Positions 1-7,653 of a stretch of 64,000 nt of DNA are shown here, in pieces. Below the pieces are notes generated by a model. That model saw nothing but the letters and a program-made list of their open reading frames with translations, ran no database searches and was not told where the DNA came from. Origin of the DNA: an uncultured Bacteroidota bacterium (GTDB lineage Bacteria > Bacteroidota > Bacteroidia > Flavobacteriales > Flavobacteriaceae); assembly GCA_902577515.1 (NCBI GenBank), contig CACGZJ010000004.1, positions 38,283 through 102,282 on the forward strand. Reading direction: 5' to 3'. The position numbers and the translations under genes are program-made. The stretch's first letter is position 1. The number at the start of each line of letters is the position of its first letter.

Positions 1-426
1 AATCAATTATTAGTTGAGGAAGAACTAACCGATATTAAAGATCTAAGAGATTTGGCTGTAGATTTTCTTGACAACGGAGGTGGTTCTGGTGAAGAAGCAT
101 GTGATTACTGTCAAGGAAATAAAGATCCTAGATCATCTGACAATCCTGATAAGGCTATTATTTCCCTAAAAAACGATAGAGAAACTGAGTATAAAGTTTA
201 TATTGCAGTTCAAAATGAATTAGTTGCTGCCTATAATGTCTTAAGAAATCGAGAATTTAACAGGCTCTATCCAAATGAGGTTATATCTTATGTTGAGGCA
301 GACTTGAGATACAGTGATCCAAGAACCTCTTCAGATGATAAAGCTAGTTTGAAAGAAAAATTAGATATTATTAAAGCATTGTACCCTCAAAAATTATCTG
401 AGGCAGAACCAAGTAAAGTGAATTAA
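1..426 (+). CDS. ExbD/TolR-type biopolymer transporter, C-terminal part (5' end outside window)
   Basis: The reading frame is open from base 1, so the gene begins upstream of the window and about 141 C-terminal residues are visible. ExbD/TolR proteins are inner-membrane proteins with one N-terminal helix that couple proton flow through ExbB to TonB. The visible part is the periplasmic domain, not the membrane helix. It includes a Gly-rich/Cys stretch (GEEACDYCQGN) and a segment resembling the first of the two tandem ExbD proteins of Flavobacteriia (NDRETEYKVYIAVQNEL). A second exbD-like gene starts 2 bases after the stop, which supports the assignment. A TTG at 52 is an internal codon and not a convincing start. 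Confidence 0.8.
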   Translation, partial: NQLLVEEELTDIKDLRDLAVDFLDNGGGSGEEACDYCQGNKDPRSSDNPDKAIISLKNDRETEYKVYIAVQNELVAAYNVLRNREFNRLYPNEVISYVEADLRYSDPRTSSDDKASLKEKLDIIKALYPQKLSEAEPSKVN

Positions 427-428
427 TT

Positions 429-911
429 ATGGCAAAATTTAAAAAAAATAAAAGTGGAGACCTGCCTGCTATATCAACTGCATCCCTTCCTGATATAGTT
501 TTTATGTTATTGTTTTTTTTCATGGTTGCAACAGTTATGAGAGATAGTACTCTAATGGTTCAAAATACATTACCTGCTGCTGATCAAGTCCAAAAGCTAG
601 ATAAAAAAGATCGTGTTATTTATATATACGCAGGAAAGCCATCTAGTAGATATATTGAAACCTATGGTACTTCAGCTAAAATTCAACTCAATGACAAGTT
701 TGGGACAATAGAAGAAGTTGGTGCTTTTGTCCTTGCAGAGAGAGCTGCAAAACGTCAGGAACTTCAGAATGTTCTTACTACTGCTCTTAAAGTTGATAGT
801 GATACTAAGATGGGAATCATAAGTGATATTAAACAAGAGTTACGTAAGGTAAATGCATTAAAGCTAAACTATACAACTAGAGTTGGAGATTATACACAAA
901 ATTTCAACTAA
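429..911 (+). CDS. exbD: ExbD/TolR-family biopolymer transporter (second of tandem pair)
   Basis: 160 residues. After a short basic cytoplasmic leader there is one membrane segment at about residues 22-38, with the conserved SLPDIVFMLLFFF pattern. Its Asp (D23) is the residue that carries protons in ExbD. The rest is a periplasmic domain. It follows the first ExbD by 2 bases, so the two are surely co-transcribed and probably form a heteromeric ExbB-ExbD complex that energises TonB-dependent uptake, such as the SusC receptor encoded at 43877. The next gene overlaps its 3' end. ATG at 429 is the natural start because it directly precedes the basic leader. Confidence 0.88.
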   Translation: MAKFKKNKSGDLPAISTASLPDIVFMLLFFFMVATVMRDSTLMVQNTLPAADQVQKLDKKDRVIYIYAGKPSSRYIETYGTSAKIQLNDKFGTIEEVGAFVLAERAAKRQELQNVLTTALKVDSDTKMGIISDIKQELRKVNALKLNYTTRVGDYTQNFN

Positions 912-1572
912 TAAAAGGTTAGTTACACTTACTTATTTTTTAAGCTTAGTATTATTTTCTCAAGATAATTCAGATTCTGATTTTTATAGAGAGGATCAAT
1001 TTTATTTTGGTTCAAGTTATTTTATTCAAACTGAATCTATTGAAGATTTTAAACAAAATGGATTTTCAGGTAACTTTCAATTAGGATTTATTAGAGATAT
1101 ACCTATTAACTCTAGCTCTTCAAAAGCCATAGGTATTGGACTTGGCTTTGAAAGAAATTATTTTACATCTAATGTTCAACCAAGAAAGCAAAATGATAAG
1201 ATAGATTATGAAATAATTGTTAGTAGATTTCTTGAGTCAAAAAATAAAATTTCATTTTCATCAATTTCCATACCAATTGAATATAGATGGAGGAAATCAA
1301 CTATAACTAACTATAAGTTTTGGAGAATCTATTCGGGATTTAAGATTAAGAAGAATTTTACTTTGTATTCAAATCCTTCCTATGGTTCTGAATTAAGAAT
1401 AAAAGATATTCAGGATTGGACTTCATCAATATATTTAAATGCCGGATATAATACTTGGAATATTTCTCTTGAATATGATTTAAACCCATTAATCAAAAAT
1501 AAAAAGACAACTGAAGAGACTGATTTAAATATAAGTTTTTTTAGGATAGGACTTATTTTCTATTTTTTATAA
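883..1572 (+). CDS. Outer-membrane beta-barrel (porin-like) protein
   Basis: 229 residues with a signal peptide ending near a Phe-Ser-Gln at about residues 25-27. Alternating amphipathic beta strands follow (for example IGIGLGFERNYF and LNAGYNTWNISLEYDL), and the protein ends in a terminal aromatic residue region, IGLIFYFL, typical of outer-membrane barrels. No catalytic motif is visible. It starts with TTG at 883 inside the upstream exbD gene (29-base overlap). No ATG is available upstream of the signal peptide, so TTG is chosen. Its position after an exbD pair and before rpoN is, from memory, a common flavobacterial order. It converges on rpoN with a 6-base overlap. Specific function is unknown. 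Confidence 0.6.
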   Translation: MEIIHKISTNKRLVTLTYFLSLVLFSQDNSDSDFYREDQFYFGSSYFIQTESIEDFKQNGFSGNFQLGFIRDIPINSSSSKAIGIGLGFERNYFTSNVQPRKQNDKIDYEIIVSRFLESKNKISFSSISIPIEYRWRKSTITNYKFWRIYSGFKIKKNFTLYSNPSYGSELRIKDIQDWTSSIYLNAGYNTWNISLEYDLNPLIKNKKTTEETDLNISFFRIGLIFYFL

Positions 1573-2988
1573 TTCCTTTCTTAATCTTGCTACTGGTATA
1601 TCAAGTTGTTCTCGGTATTTTGAAACTGTTCTTCTTGCTACTTTGAAACCTTTATTAGATAATTTATTAGATAATTCAATATCTGACAATGGTTTAACTT
1701 TATTCTCAAACTTTATAATTTCTTTTAAAATTCTTTTTATTTCAATTGTTGAAATATCATCTCCCTCACTATTTTTCATTCCCTCCGAGAAATAACTTTT
1801 AAGAAGTTTTATACCGTAAGGGGTATCAATATATTTACTATTTGCAACTCGAGATACTGTAGAAATATCCATGTCTATCATTTCAGCTACATCTTTTAGA
1901 ATCATAGGTTTAAGATTACTTTCTTCACCAGTTAGGAAATAATTTTTCTGAAAGTTAACAATTGCATTAACTGTTTGAAAAAGAGTTTGATGCCTTTGTT
2001 CTATTGCTTCAATAAACCATTTTGCTGAATCAAGTTTTTGCTTTAAAAATTGAATTGCTTGATTTTGTGATTTTGTTTTGTTTGGATCTTTTTTATATCC
2101 CTCTAATATATTTTTATAAGAATGAGAAAGTCTTAATTCTGGAGAGTTTCTTTTATTTAATTCTACAATTAAATCTCCATCCTCAATTGTTAATATAAAA
2201 TCTGGAGTAATAGCGTTATTGGTAAAATCACTGGTTATTGAACCTCCTGGTTTAGGATTCAATTTGGAAATTTCTTCTATAGCTTCTTTTAATTTTTGCT
2301 CTGTTAGGTTTAGTCTCTCTGATAGTTTGGAGAACTTTTTCTTTGAAAACGAATCAAAATCATTTTCTATAATTTTAATAGAATTATCAATTGATTCTTT
2401 GGAATTCTTTCTTCTTAGTTGAATTAACAAACATTCTTTCAAAGATCTTGCACCAACTCCTGGAGGATCTAATTCTTGAATTTTCTGTAAAACTGATAAT
2501 ATTTCTTCTTTTGAGGTTACTATGTTCTGTGTAAATGCTAAATCATCAATTATATCTTCTACCTCTCTTCTTAAATATCCACTTTCATCAATACTTCCAA
2601 TTAAAAAATCACAAATAGGCTTATGTTTTTCATCAAGAATTAAATTTTTAGATTGATTATCTAGATATTGGTGAAAGCTGTATGAAGCTTTTGTTTGAAA
2701 ATTAGTATTTTCTTGCTCACTTGAATAATAATTTTGACTATTGTCATAATCATCAGACATATCCGTAAGATAATCATCTACGTTTACATCATCATTCAGA
2801 TCAACTTCAAACTCATCATTCTCAATCTCTGTTTTCTCATTACCTATTTCCAATGCAGGATTCTCCTCAATTTCATTTTTAATTTTTTGTTCTAATTCTG
2901 CTGTTGTAAGCTGAATTAGTTTCATTAACTGAATCTGTTGTGGTGATAGCTTTTGTGAAAGCTTTAATTGTAGTTTTTGATTAAGCAT
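1567..2988 (-). CDS. rpoN: RNA polymerase sigma-54 factor
   Basis: 473 residues, full length. The N-terminus is the Gln/Leu-rich activator-contact region (LKLSQKLSPQQIQLMKLIQL), followed by an acidic linker at about residues 50-95. The core-binding and helix-turn-helix domains come next. The C-terminal RpoN box, ARRTVSKYRE, at about 451-460 recognises the -24 promoter element. Sigma-54 directs polymerase to -24/-12 promoters that need an AAA+ enhancer-binding activator; none is obvious in the window. It lies 44 bases downstream of asnS and may be the last gene of the run that begins at ftsX or pyrH. Confidence 0.97.
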   Translation of the reverse strand: MLNQKLQLKLSQKLSPQQIQLMKLIQLTTAELEQKIKNEIEENPALEIGNEKTEIENDEFEVDLNDDVNVDDYLTDMSDDYDNSQNYYSSEQENTNFQTKASYSFHQYLDNQSKNLILDEKHKPICDFLIGSIDESGYLRREVEDIIDDLAFTQNIVTSKEEILSVLQKIQELDPPGVGARSLKECLLIQLRRKNSKESIDNSIKIIENDFDSFSKKKFSKLSERLNLTEQKLKEAIEEISKLNPKPGGSITSDFTNNAITPDFILTIEDGDLIVELNKRNSPELRLSHSYKNILEGYKKDPNKTKSQNQAIQFLKQKLDSAKWFIEAIEQRHQTLFQTVNAIVNFQKNYFLTGEESNLKPMILKDVAEMIDMDISTVSRVANSKYIDTPYGIKLLKSYFSEGMKNSEGDDISTIEIKRILKEIIKFENKVKPLSDIELSNKLSNKGFKVARRTVSKYREQLDIPVARLRKEL

Positions 2989-3032
2989 ATTTAGTAATAC
3001 TTAAACAAAATTAAGAAAAGAATTAATTTCAA

Positions 3033-4457
3033 TTAAAAAGATGCGTTTTTTGGTGTTCTTGGATAAGGAATTACATCTCTAATGTTTGACATACCAGTAC
3101 AAAACATTACCATTCTTTCAAAACCTAGTCCAAACCCACTGTGAGGAACAGTCCCATATTTTCTGAGATCTAGATACCACCATAATTCCTCCTCTTCAAT
3201 GCCCATTTCAGACATTCTTTTTTTGAGTACATCTAGTCTTTCTTCTCTTTGGGAACCTCCTATTATTTCACCAATACCTGGAAATAGAACATCCATTGCT
3301 CTAACAGTTTTATCATCATCATTTAATCTCATATAAAACGCTTTAATTTTTGAGGGATAATCATAAATAATTACAGGAGACTTAAAATGCTTTTCAACCA
3401 GAAATCTCTCATGCTCACTTTGAAGATCGGAACCCCAATTATCTAATAAGAATTTAAACTTTTTCTTTTTGTTATAATTGGATTTTTTTAGTATTTCAAA
3501 TGCCTCTGTGTATGAAACACGAGTAAATTCATTATTCACAGTAAACTTGATCTTATCGATTAGGCTTAAATCACTCCTTTCATTTTTTGGTTTTTGACTT
3601 TCCTCTTTTAAAAGTCTTTCTTCAAGAAATTTTAAATCTTCCTCACAATTTTTTAAAATATATTTTAGAATATACTTTACAAATGATTCAGCTAAATCCA
3701 TGTTATCATTGAGATCATAAAAGGCCATCTCTGGCTCAATCATCCAAAATTCTGAAGCATGTCTGGAAGTATTGGAATTTTCTGCTCTAAAAGTTGGCCC
3801 AAATGTATAAACATTCCCTAGGCCAAGAGCATAGGTTTCTGCTTCTAGCTGCCCTGAGACAGTAAGGCTAGTTTTTTTGCCAAAAAAATCATCTGAATAG
3901 TCAATATCTTTTTTTTCCAGATCGTCTTTTCCTAATGTGGTTACCTTAAACATTTCTCCAGCTCCCTCAGCATCACTTGATGTTATAATTGGAGTATGTA
4001 TATAATTGAAACCATTTTTGTTAAAATAGTCATGAATACTAAAAGCTAATTTTGATCTGATTCTCATTACAGAGCTAAATGTCGAAGTTCGTATCCTAAG
4101 ATGAGCTTGTTCCCTTAAAAACTCAAAACTGTGTTTCTTGGGCTGAATAGGATATTTTTCGGGATCTGATTCACCCAATAGCTTAATTTTTGAAACATTA
4201 ATCTCAAAATTTTGACCTTTACCAATGCTATTAACTAATATACCAGTAATTATTAATGAACATCCAACACTAATTCTTTTGATAATATCTTCATCTATAA
4301 TACCCTCATTTATTACACATTGAATATTTTTAATTGTAGATCCATCATTTAATTCAATAAATTTATTGGCTCTAAAAGCCCTTACCCATCCACCTAGGTT
4401 AATCTCGCTGTCAATTAATGGAGAATCATATATTTCTTGAACTTTCAATAGATTCAT
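3033..4457 (-). CDS. asnS: Asparaginyl-tRNA synthetase
   Basis: 474 residues, normal size. An N-terminal OB-fold anticodon-binding domain (about 1-115, with the LGGWVRAFRANKF start) precedes the class II catalytic core. Motif 2 is seen as FRAENSNTSRHASEFWM. Motif 3 is seen near the C-terminus as GFGLGFERMVMF. GGSQREERLDVL is the segment typical of AsnRS/AspRS. It charges tRNA-Asn with asparagine. It is 2 bases downstream of frr and 44 bases upstream of rpoN. Confidence 0.96.
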   Translation of the reverse strand: MNLLKVQEIYDSPLIDSEINLGGWVRAFRANKFIELNDGSTIKNIQCVINEGIIDEDIIKRISVGCSLIITGILVNSIGKGQNFEINVSKIKLLGESDPEKYPIQPKKHSFEFLREQAHLRIRTSTFSSVMRIRSKLAFSIHDYFNKNGFNYIHTPIITSSDAEGAGEMFKVTTLGKDDLEKKDIDYSDDFFGKKTSLTVSGQLEAETYALGLGNVYTFGPTFRAENSNTSRHASEFWMIEPEMAFYDLNDNMDLAESFVKYILKYILKNCEEDLKFLEERLLKEESQKPKNERSDLSLIDKIKFTVNNEFTRVSYTEAFEILKKSNYNKKKKFKFLLDNWGSDLQSEHERFLVEKHFKSPVIIYDYPSKIKAFYMRLNDDDKTVRAMDVLFPGIGEIIGGSQREERLDVLKKRMSEMGIEEEELWWYLDLRKYGTVPHSGFGLGFERMVMFCTGMSNIRDVIPYPRTPKNASF

Positions 4458-4459
4458 TT

Positions 4460-5011
4460 TCAGACTGTTAGAATATCTTTCTCTTTTGATGTGAACATTT
4501 CCTCTACCTTCTTTATATATTTATCAGTAAGATCTTGAGAATCAACTTCTAGATTGGATTTTAAGTCATCAGAAATTTCTAGAGCTTTAATTTTATTATT
4601 TGCATCTTTTCTTGCATTTCTAATACTCACTTTTGCAGATTCAGATTCAGATTTTGCAAATTTTGTTAGTTCAATTCTTCTTTCTTCTGTTAGTGGAGGA
4701 ATATTAATTAGAATAGACTCCCCGTTATTTACAGGGTTAAATCCAAGATTAGAATCAATTATACTTTTTTCAATTTCATCAATTATTGATTTTTCCCATG
4801 GCTGAATACTTATCGTTTGAGCATTTGGTGTACTAACAGAAGCAACCTGATTTAAAGGAGTTAAATTACCATAATATTCAACTGAAATACCTTTTAACAT
4901 TACAGGATTTGCCTTACCGGCCCTGATTTTTGCTAGTTCGGTTTCTAAATGATCAATAGCAGCCATCATATTTAATTCTGCACTCTCTATTATTTCTTGG
5001 TTGTCTTCCAT
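4460..5011 (-). CDS. frr: Ribosome recycling factor
   Basis: 183 residues, the usual length. With EF-G, RRF splits post-termination ribosomes. Family signatures are the N-terminal helix with ELAKIRAGKANP, the beta segment YYGNLTPLNQVASVSTPNAQTISIQPW (only described in part here) and the C-terminal SIRNARKDANNKIK helix. It lies 10 bases downstream of pyrH, a pairing conserved in many bacteria, and 2 bases upstream of asnS. Confidence 0.97.
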   Translation of the reverse strand: MEDNQEIIESAELNMMAAIDHLETELAKIRAGKANPVMLKGISVEYYGNLTPLNQVASVSTPNAQTISIQPWEKSIIDEIEKSIIDSNLGFNPVNNGESILINIPPLTEERRIELTKFAKSESESAKVSIRNARKDANNKIKALEISDDLKSNLEVDSQDLTDKYIKKVEEMFTSKEKDILTV

Positions 5012-5021
5012 AATACTTTAT

Positions 5022-5729
5022 TTAACTAGAAACTTTTGTTCCTATCTTTTCTCCCATAATTATTTTAGTTAAGTTGCCTTTTGTGTTTATATCAAAAACA
5101 ATTATTGGAAGTTTATTCTCCTTGCTAAGGGTAAAAGCAGTAGTATCCATAATTTTTAGTCCTTTACGAATAGTTTCTTCAAAAGAAATATCATCGAATT
5201 TAATAGCTTCTTCATTCTTTTCGGGATCTTCACTATAAATACCATCTACTCTAGTCCCCTTTAATATGACATCAGCATTAATTTCAATTGCTCTAAGAAC
5301 TGCTGCAGAGTCAGTTGTAAAATATGGATTACCTGTTCCAGATGCAAAAATTACAACTCTACCTTTTTCGAGATGTCTAGTTGCTTTTCTTTTTATAAAA
5401 GGCTCTGCTATAGATTCCATTTTTATTGCAGATTGAAGTCTTGTTGGAATATCTATGCTCTCCAAAGCATTCTGAAGAGCTAATCCATTAATAACTGTTG
5501 CAAGCATTCCCATATAATCTGCTTGAACTCTATCAATTCCATCTTTTGAACCACTTAATCCTCTAAAAATATTACCGCCACCGATTACAATTGCAATCTC
5601 AACTCCTTGCTTATGAATTTCTTTTATTTCCTCTGCATAAACAATCAGCCTGTCATTATCAATTCCGTAAGAATTTTTTCCTAATAGTGCTTCACCACTT
5701 AACTTTAGTAAAATTCGATTGTATTTCAT
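5022..5729 (-). CDS. pyrH: Uridylate (UMP) kinase
   Basis: 235 residues, an amino-acid-kinase-fold enzyme phosphorylating UMP to UDP. Visible signatures are the N-terminal LLKLSGEAL, the glycine loop [11 protein letters not shown], the [15 protein letters not shown] helix, and [16 protein letters not shown] near the substrate site. A GTG immediately precedes the ATG at 5729. I take the ATG because it directly precedes the [13 protein letters not shown] block. A TATATTTG box lies about 16 bases upstream of the start (see promoter entry). pyrH and frr form a tight pair. Confidence 0.96.
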   Translation of the reverse strand: MKYNRILLKLSGEALLGKNSYGIDNDRLIVYAEEIKEIHKQGVEIAIVIGGGNIFRGLSGSKDGIDRVQADYMGMLATVINGLALQNALESIDIPTRLQSAIKMESIAEPFIKRKATRHLEKGRVVIFASGTGNPYFTTDSAAVLRAIEINADVILKGTRVDGIYSEDPEKNEEAIKFDDISFEETIRKGLKIMDTTAFTLSKENKLPIIVFDINTKGNLTKIIMGEKIGTKVSS

Positions 5730-5744
5730 CACTTAGGGATTATG

Positions 5745-5752
5745 CAAATATA
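5745..5752 (-). promoter_or_regulatory. Candidate -7 promoter box for pyrH-frr-asnS
   Basis: The minus strand reads TATATTTG, an exact match to the Bacteroidota -7 consensus TAnnTTTG, in the short gap between truB and pyrH. The G is 15 bases before the pyrH ATG, implying a 5' leader of roughly 10 bases. No good -33 TTG at 17-23 bases spacing is visible. Confidence 0.45.
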
Positions 5753-5769
5753 ATTATAATGTTTCAAAT

Positions 5770-6459
5770 TTATTTAAATCTTAGAGCGTCACTAATTGAA
5801 AAATCCCCAATACTAATTCTCTTTAATTCGTAAAGATGTGATCCTGAGTTAAGTTTTTGTCCATAATCGTTAGCAATAGATCTAATATAGGTACCCTTAG
5901 AACATTTAATAACGAATTCAATATAGGGTGCAGAGAAATTTAATATTTCAAAATCATAGATTTCAATCTCTCTTGGTTCAATTTCAATTTCAATATTTTC
6001 TCTAGCATATTTGTACATTCTTTTACCATCTTTTTTTAGAGCAGAATAAATTGGAGGGAATTGTCTCTGTCTGCCTACAAATGTTTTTGAAATTTTTAAA
6101 ACTTTACTTTCATCAACATGATTATAATCATAAGTTCCATCTATTTCTGTTTCTCTGTCATATGAAGGAGTTGTTTCCCCCAATTTAATAATACCAGTAT
6201 ATTTCTTTGATAGGTACTGATATTTAGAGATATTTTTTGTCTCTTTACCGATACATATAATTAATAGGCCAGTAGCAAGGGGGTCAAGTGTACCAGCATG
6301 TCCAACCTTAATCTTTTTGACTTTTAGTCTTGTTTGTAAACTCTTGCGAACATATTTAACAACATCAAATGAGGTCCATTCAATTGGTTTGTCAATTAAA
6401 ATTATCTTACCATTTTTTAGATCATCTTGTGTTACAGACTCTAGGAAGTCATTTAACAT
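5770..6459 (-). CDS. truB: tRNA pseudouridine(55) synthase
   Basis: 229 residues, the short bacteroidetal form without a large C-terminal PUA extension. It makes pseudouridine 55 in the T loop of tRNAs. The catalytic Asp is D59 in GHAGTLDPLATGLL. Other signatures are DKPIEWTSFDVV near residue 23, the RRQFPP-like segment (RQRQFPPIYSALKKDG) and the KCSKGTYIRSIANDYG block. It lies 6 bases downstream of the DUF3098 gene and upstream of pyrH. In the flavobacterial order I remember, an uppP gene sits between the DUF3098 gene and truB; there is no room for one here. Confidence 0.95.
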   Translation of the reverse strand: MLNDFLESVTQDDLKNGKIILIDKPIEWTSFDVVKYVRKSLQTRLKVKKIKVGHAGTLDPLATGLLIICIGKETKNISKYQYLSKKYTGIIKLGETTPSYDRETEIDGTYDYNHVDESKVLKISKTFVGRQRQFPPIYSALKKDGKRMYKYARENIEIEIEPREIEIYDFEILNFSAPYIEFVIKCSKGTYIRSIANDYGQKLNSGSHLYELKRISIGDFSISDALRFK

Positions 6460-6465
6460 TATAAA

Positions 6466-6696
6466 TTAATTTTTAGATTTTTTAAGAATTGTAAAAATAC
6501 AAAGAGTAAAACCTAAAATTACAATCAGGGGTGCAAGTCTTATCCTTCTGAAATTATAAATTTCAAAATTAAATACTTCAGGATTATCTGATGCTCCTCC
6601 CGACATTAACAGAAAACCAATACTAATAACTAAAATAGATATAATAAGTAGTTTATATCTACTCTTATTAAATAAAAAATCTTTCTTTTTCTTCAT
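6466..6696 (-). CDS. DUF3098 family small membrane protein
   Basis: 76 residues with a basic N-terminus and two hydrophobic helices (about 14-32 and 51-68). A loop containing GGASDNPEVFNFEIYNFRR separates them. This loop and the position directly downstream of ftsX match the DUF3098 family of Bacteroidota. It is separated from ftsX by 1 base and from truB by 6 bases, so co-expression is likely. No molecular function is known to me; linkage to ftsX suggests a role near the division or cell-wall machinery, which is inference only. Confidence 0.8.
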   Translation of the reverse strand: MKKKKDFLFNKSRYKLLIISILVISIGFLLMSGGASDNPEVFNFEIYNFRRIRLAPLIVILGFTLCIFTILKKSKN

Positions 6697-6697
6697 T

Positions 6698-7570
6698 TTA
6701 TCTGGATATTGTTAGTTTAAGATATCTCTGAGTTATAAAATAAGAACTGACAAATGAACTAAAAATTCCAAATATGATAATAAAAACTATCAAGACTATT
6801 ATATCCTTAAAATTTGAAAAAAAATCAATTTCTTTAATTTCAATACTCATGAAGTATACAATACTAAATAAAATTATTAGTGAACAGATTGAAGAAAATA
6901 TATTTATTCTAAGATGAGTAAGAATAAAAGGCTTCCTTATAAATTCTCCAGTTGCACCAACTAGTTGCATGGTTTTAATTACCTCTCTTTTGGAATATAT
7001 AGATATTCTTATAGAGTTACTTATTAAAATAAAGCTAGCTACAAAAAAAACTATGCATAATAAAATTATCCATAGTCCAATCTTCTTAAAGTTATTATTT
7101 AAAATTTCTACTAATGGTTTATCATACTCTATCTCTTCAATAAAACTAAATCTCTTAAGACTTGTAATAAAACTCTCAATGTTAAATACATCAATTATAT
7201 CACCATATAGTTTAACTGAAACTAAATCCAGAAGAGGATTATATCCAATAAATCCAACAAACTCTTCACCGATTTCTTTTGAGAATTCATTTGCAGCATC
7301 TTCTTTAGATATAAAGTTAATCTCTTTTACTTCATCACTTAAATTAAGAAATTTCATAAGTTGACTATACTCTATTTCTTTAGAGGAATTTTTTAAGTAA
7401 ATATTCACAAGAATATTTTCCTTAAAATAATTTTCTACAGTTGAAGTTTTCAAGTATAAAAAGCCCATAACAGATAAAGAAAATAGTGCTATTGTATTAA
7501 TGAAAAATAAGGATAATAGATTACCCGATATTCTGCTCCTCCTATAATTTGTTTTTTCAGTTAACTTCAA
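6698..7570 (-). CDS. ftsX: Cell division protein FtsX
   Basis: 290 residues with the FtsX layout: one N-terminal membrane helix (about 17-40), an extracytoplasmic domain (about 41-165, containing ISKEDAANEFSKEIGEEF and GYNPLLDLVSVKLYG), then three helices in the C-terminal FtsX permease domain. The family works with the ATPase FtsE to transmit division signals to peptidoglycan hydrolases. ftsE is not adjacent. The only suitable start is TTG at 7570. The gene is divergent from leuS and heads the run ftsX-DUF3098-truB. Confidence 0.9.
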   Translation of the reverse strand: MKLTEKTNYRRSRISGNLLSLFFINTIALFSLSVMGFLYLKTSTVENYFKENILVNIYLKNSSKEIEYSQLMKFLNLSDEVKEINFISKEDAANEFSKEIGEEFVGFIGYNPLLDLVSVKLYGDIIDVFNIESFITSLKRFSFIEEIEYDKPLVEILNNNFKKIGLWIILLCIVFFVASFILISNSIRISIYSKREVIKTMQLVGATGEFIRKPFILTHLRINIFSSICSLIILFSIVYFMSIEIKEIDFFSNFKDIIVLIVFIIIFGIFSSFVSSYFITQRYLKLTISR

Positions 7571-7653
7571 ATCTATATAAAAGTACTAAACAATTAATAA
7601 ATTAATTTTTAAGTTAATCAAATAAGTTCTTCCTTTGTAAAAATTTTATTTAA

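Noticed and set aside
6969..7364. 131-codon open frame on the plus strand
   Set aside because: It lies fully inside ftsX on the opposite strand, has no recognisable domain, and ftsX has strong family support.
7568..7575. TAGATTTG on the minus strand as promoter of ftsX
   Set aside because: It overlaps the TTG start codon of ftsX, so it could only serve a leaderless or shorter product; not enough evidence to list as a promoter.
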